This document shows positions 4,524 to 5,795 of a stretch of DNA of 5,795 nucleotides, piece by piece; position 1 is the first letter of the stretch, and every line of letters starts with the position of its first letter. The stretch comes from UBA1738 sp045591565 (lineage in GTDB: Bacteria; Bacillota; Clostridia; UBA1381): positions 1 through 5,795 of the forward strand of contig JAZNTB010000014.1 in assembly GCA_045591565.1 (NCBI GenBank), read 5' to 3'. The notes below the pieces were generated by a model. The model did no database searches, had not been told where the DNA came from, and saw only the letters and a program-made list of their open reading frames with translations. Both the position numbers and the translations under genes were made by a program.

Positions 4524-5795
4524 CCGTTTTGATTTTAGATACAATATCATTAACCCTCACAGGGTCTACGCCTATATCCTTTATCGTTCCGATACTCTCT
4601 CGCAGAATGGCATTTGCCTCGCGAAGCGCCGAGTTCTCACTCTCGATATCTGCAATATACTCTGAAAGCGTAGCAGTTTCAGGTTCTTGTAGTTTATATT
4701 TTTTCTCATTTATATCTGGAGAAATGTCGGATTCATAAACTTGCTTATCTTCATCATAAACTCTTCGTCTGTCTCCACCTGCCGAAGAATATCTATCAGT
4801 TCCTGAACCATTTCGAACGGGTTCTTTGCTACCTGTATCAATTTTATGGCTTGGTTCTTTGTTTCGTTGAACTTCATTTTCTCTAATAAGTCCAAGAATT
4901 CTTTCTGCGTATTTTCTGTCATATAATACTCCTTCCTCGAGACTTGTTGATTGATTGGATACAAAATATACTGACGGTTTTCCTCTTTTATATGTGCTCA
5001 ATACAGTTTTATCTCCAATTTTCACAATAAAGGAAAACTCCTTTGTCCTCATTTCACTGTCCCAATCAAATCTGTTGACAGTGTCATAATACCTTACCCA
5101 TTCAATGTTAGTCAATGAATTTTTATACTGATTCACCATACTTCCCTCAGGTAAAGCTCGCTGTGTATAATCTTCACTTTCAGGTTCTTGGAGCTTTAGT
5201 GATTTTCCTCTTCCCTCATTCCCGTCATTAGATATCTGAGTATCAGTTCGTCGGTTATTTCCGCCCCCTGGTCTGCCTGTTTCACTATATCTCTCGCCAA
5301 GGCTCTCTGGCTCTCCTCGTCCGGCAACATTCCCAATATCAACGCTATTACTTCTTCCGAAATCCCTAAGTCGTTTAAGCCCGCGATGAACTCTTTTTGT
5401 TCCATCGATATCTTCATTTTCTTTTCCTCCCATTTCGCGCAAAACTTGTGTTACTGTGTCTCTATACCGCTCATAATATTCATAATCAAGCCTAAATATT
5501 GGATCAATATCCCCATATTCGCCAACATTGAATACATAGAAGTAATGTTTTTCTCCTTTTACTCCTCCAGGGCAAGAAATGTAGTCAACTATATCTCCAG
5601 TGCGATTAGCGTAATGCTCTTCGGTCTTATATGTATGTCTAAGCATTGCCATATCACCGTTCGGGATCATTATCGTGTTTCCGCCATTATATCGTATCCC
5701 TCTCTTGTTTTTTAGTTTTTTTAATGCATTTCTGACTTTTTGATCAATCTGCAATCCACTGTCAGATTTATGTTCTATTTTTGTATCTGTTTCTT
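4513..5795 (-). CDS. C-terminal part of a large unrecognised multi-block protein (cut by right edge)
   Basis: The frame is open from the right edge to TGA at 4513-4515, giving 426 visible residues; the true start lies outside. I do not recognise the family. The visible layout starts with a hydrophilic lead-in (1-13). An ordered, aromatic-rich block (about 14-120) contains GGNTIMIPNGDMAMLRHTY and DPIFRLDYEYYERYRDTV. Linker 1 (about 126-200) is rich in R, G, S and E. LQEPE follows at 201-205, then a second ordered block (about 214-310) with SLTNIEWVRYYDTVNRF and beta-like strands. Linker 2 (about 312-365), LQEPE (368-372) and a short coiled coil (about 374-403, ESENSALREANAILRES) end the protein. 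Such block-and-linker architecture is seen in large polyvalent proteins of phages and conjugative elements, so a mobile-element origin is likely but unproved. ATA and AGA codons are common. Two short +1-frame ORFs lie within it. Its 3' end overlaps the small RNA at 4457-4523. Confidence 0.72.
   Translation of the reverse strand, partial: ETDTKIEHKSDSGLQIDQKVRNALKKLKNKRGIRYNGGNTIMIPNGDMAMLRHTYKTEEHYANRTGDIVDYISCPGGVKGEKHYFYVFNVGEYGDIDPIFRLDYEYYERYRDTVTQVLREMGGKENEDIDGTKRVHRGLKRLRDFGRSNSVDIGNVAGRGEPESLGERYSETGRPGGGNNRRTDTQISNDGNEGRGKSLKLQEPESEDYTQRALPEGSMVNQYKNSLTNIEWVRYYDTVNRFDWDSEMRTKEFSFIVKIGDKTVLSTYKRGKPSVYFVSNQSTSLEEGVLYDRKYAERILGLIRENEVQRNKEPSHKIDTGSKEPVRNGSGTDRYSSAGGDRRRVYDEDKQVYESDISPDINEKKYKLQEPETATLSEYIADIESENSALREANAILRESIGTIKDIGVDPVRVNDIVSKIKTEKP
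4677..4689 (-). repeat. Direct repeat copy B: CAAGAACCTGAAA (LQEPE motif)
   Basis: These 13 bases are identical to those at 5178-5190 and encode QEPE of the second LQEPE motif in the large protein. The copy lies 20 bases beyond the stop of nested ORF 2. Confidence 0.7.
4710..4922 (-). CDS. Nested overprinted small ORF 2 (70 residues, helix-rich)
   Basis: A second short ORF lies inside the large minus-strand frame, again in +1. The ATG (4920-4922) has AAGGAG (4929-4934), part of AGGAAGGAG, 6 bases upstream. I prefer it to a TTG further up (4964), which lacks such a site. The protein starts MTENTQKEFLDLLEKM and continues through KNQAIKLIQVAKNP, the amphipathic EMVQELIDILRQVETDEEF and a C-terminal NPTFLQI. 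It reads as compact helices with regular hydrophobic spacing and no membrane span. It is about as long as nested ORF 1 and shares an early QKEF followed by leucine-rich helix, so the two may be distant paralogues; that is inference. The large frame over it holds the end of an ordered block (YDRKYAERILGLIRENEVQ) and then a disordered linker. Function unknown; a chance ORF remains possible. Confidence 0.52.
   Translation of the reverse strand: MTENTQKEFLDLLEKMKFNETKNQAIKLIQVAKNPFEMVQELIDILRQVETDEEFMMKISKFMNPTFLQI
4929..4937 (-). promoter_or_regulatory. Shine-Dalgarno site of nested ORF 2
   Basis: AGGAAGGAG on the minus strand ends 6 bases before ATG at 4922. It lies in sequence that encodes SLEEGVLYD in the large frame, which needs no such purine run for its own translation. 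Confidence 0.6.
5178..5190 (-). repeat. Direct repeat copy A: CAAGAACCTGAAA (LQEPE motif)
   Basis: These 13 bases are identical to those at 4677-4689 and encode QEPE of the first LQEPE motif. The copy begins about 5 bases beyond the stop of nested ORF 1. Its matching position relative to a nested ORF suggests a duplicated module. Confidence 0.7.
5196..5417 (-). CDS. Nested overprinted small ORF 1 (73 residues, helix-rich)
   Basis: This short ORF lies wholly inside the large minus-strand frame, shifted by +1. Its ATG (5415-5417) has GGGAGG (5426-5431) 8 bases upstream, a near-ideal ribosome site, and an in-frame TAA lies 11 codons before the start. The protein looks real. It opens MKISMEQKEFIAGLNDLG, has an N-cap ISEEV followed by hydrophobic IALILGML, and then charged amphipathic helices with RALARDIVKQA and ITDELILRYLMTGM. 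There is no signal peptide; the short hydrophobic stretch is too small for a membrane span. By contrast the large frame over the same bases reads as low-complexity R/G/S/E sequence. Local GC, counted by hand over 5221-5400, is about 48%, against about 32-35% in the adjacent 60-base blocks I counted, as expected where two frames are constrained. Function unknown. The alternative is a chance ORF in a disordered linker. Confidence 0.55.
   Translation of the reverse strand: MKISMEQKEFIAGLNDLGISEEVIALILGMLPDEESQRALARDIVKQADQGAEITDELILRYLMTGMREEENH
5426..5431 (-). promoter_or_regulatory. Shine-Dalgarno site of nested ORF 1
   Basis: On the minus strand GGGAGG is followed by eight A-rich bases and then ATG. 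In the large frame the same bases encode the end of the ordered block (MGGKEN), so the site is embedded in coding sequence. It is the main reason to prefer the ATG at 5417 over the ATG four codons later (5405). Confidence 0.6.

Noticed and set aside
4479..4532. 17-codon GTG-started ORF in the small RNA
   Set aside because: No Shine-Dalgarno site precedes it and its start is buried in the apical stem.
4923..4964. Longer form of nested ORF 2 from a TTG at 4962-4964
   Set aside because: No ribosome site precedes that TTG, while the ATG at 4920-4922 has AAGGAG at 6 bases.
4677..5190. CRISPR array or long direct repeats
   Set aside because: Only two 13-base copies 501 bases apart, both in coding sequence for the same protein motif.
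5752..5754. TTG as the real start of the large right-hand gene
   Set aside because: The frame stays open to the window edge and no ribosome site precedes this TTG, so the gene is better read as 5'-truncated by the window.

Overview
The window looks like low-GC Firmicutes DNA, most likely a Clostridia-type (gut-associated) bacterium. The support is the 450-residue Bacillus/Clostridium-type Pgi, AAGGAG/GGAGG ribosome binding sites, sigma-A-type promoters, U-rich intrinsic terminators and AT-rich spacers. The genus cannot be fixed from this sequence.

Left and middle (1-4408) are ordinary chromosomal housekeeping DNA, split by one divergent promoter region (about 2542-2764). Leftward runs a compact probable operon: pgi (glucose-6-phosphate isomerase), a small P-loop protein of unknown role, and thrC (threonine synthase, cut by the left edge). 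The gaps are 31 and 23 bases and every gene has its own Shine-Dalgarno site. Rightward run smpB (tmRNA-binding protein of ribosome rescue) and, 23 bases later, nagA (N-acetylglucosamine-6-phosphate deacetylase). They are closed by a strong hairpin terminator that reads in both directions. The tie between smpB and nagA, or between pgi and thrC, is one of transcription. The shared logic, if any, is not visible beyond central carbon, amino-sugar and amino-acid metabolism.

Right part (4409-5795) is different. Just after the nagA terminator is a perfect TTGACA-17-TATAAT promoter reading right. Its predicted start is the first base of a 67-base inverted-repeat unit that ends in a T-run. This looks like a small, highly structured RNA gene that I do not recognise. 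Converging on it from the right edge is the C-terminal part (426 residues visible) of a large unrecognised protein with ordered blocks separated by disordered R/G/S/E-rich linkers and a twice-used LQEPE motif, of a kind seen in phage or conjugative-element polyvalent proteins. Its stop codon lies inside the small RNA's 3' stem.

The most unusual observation is inside this large reading frame. Two short ORFs of 73 and 70 codons lie on the same strand, both in the +1 frame. Each has a well-spaced Shine-Dalgarno site and an ATG, and each encodes a compact, helix-rich protein. Each lies over one of the disordered linkers (ORF 2 also covers the end of the preceding ordered block) and ends just before an LQEPE motif. 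This suggests a repeated overprinted (dual-coding) module. It is inferred from sequence pattern alone and needs comparative testing.
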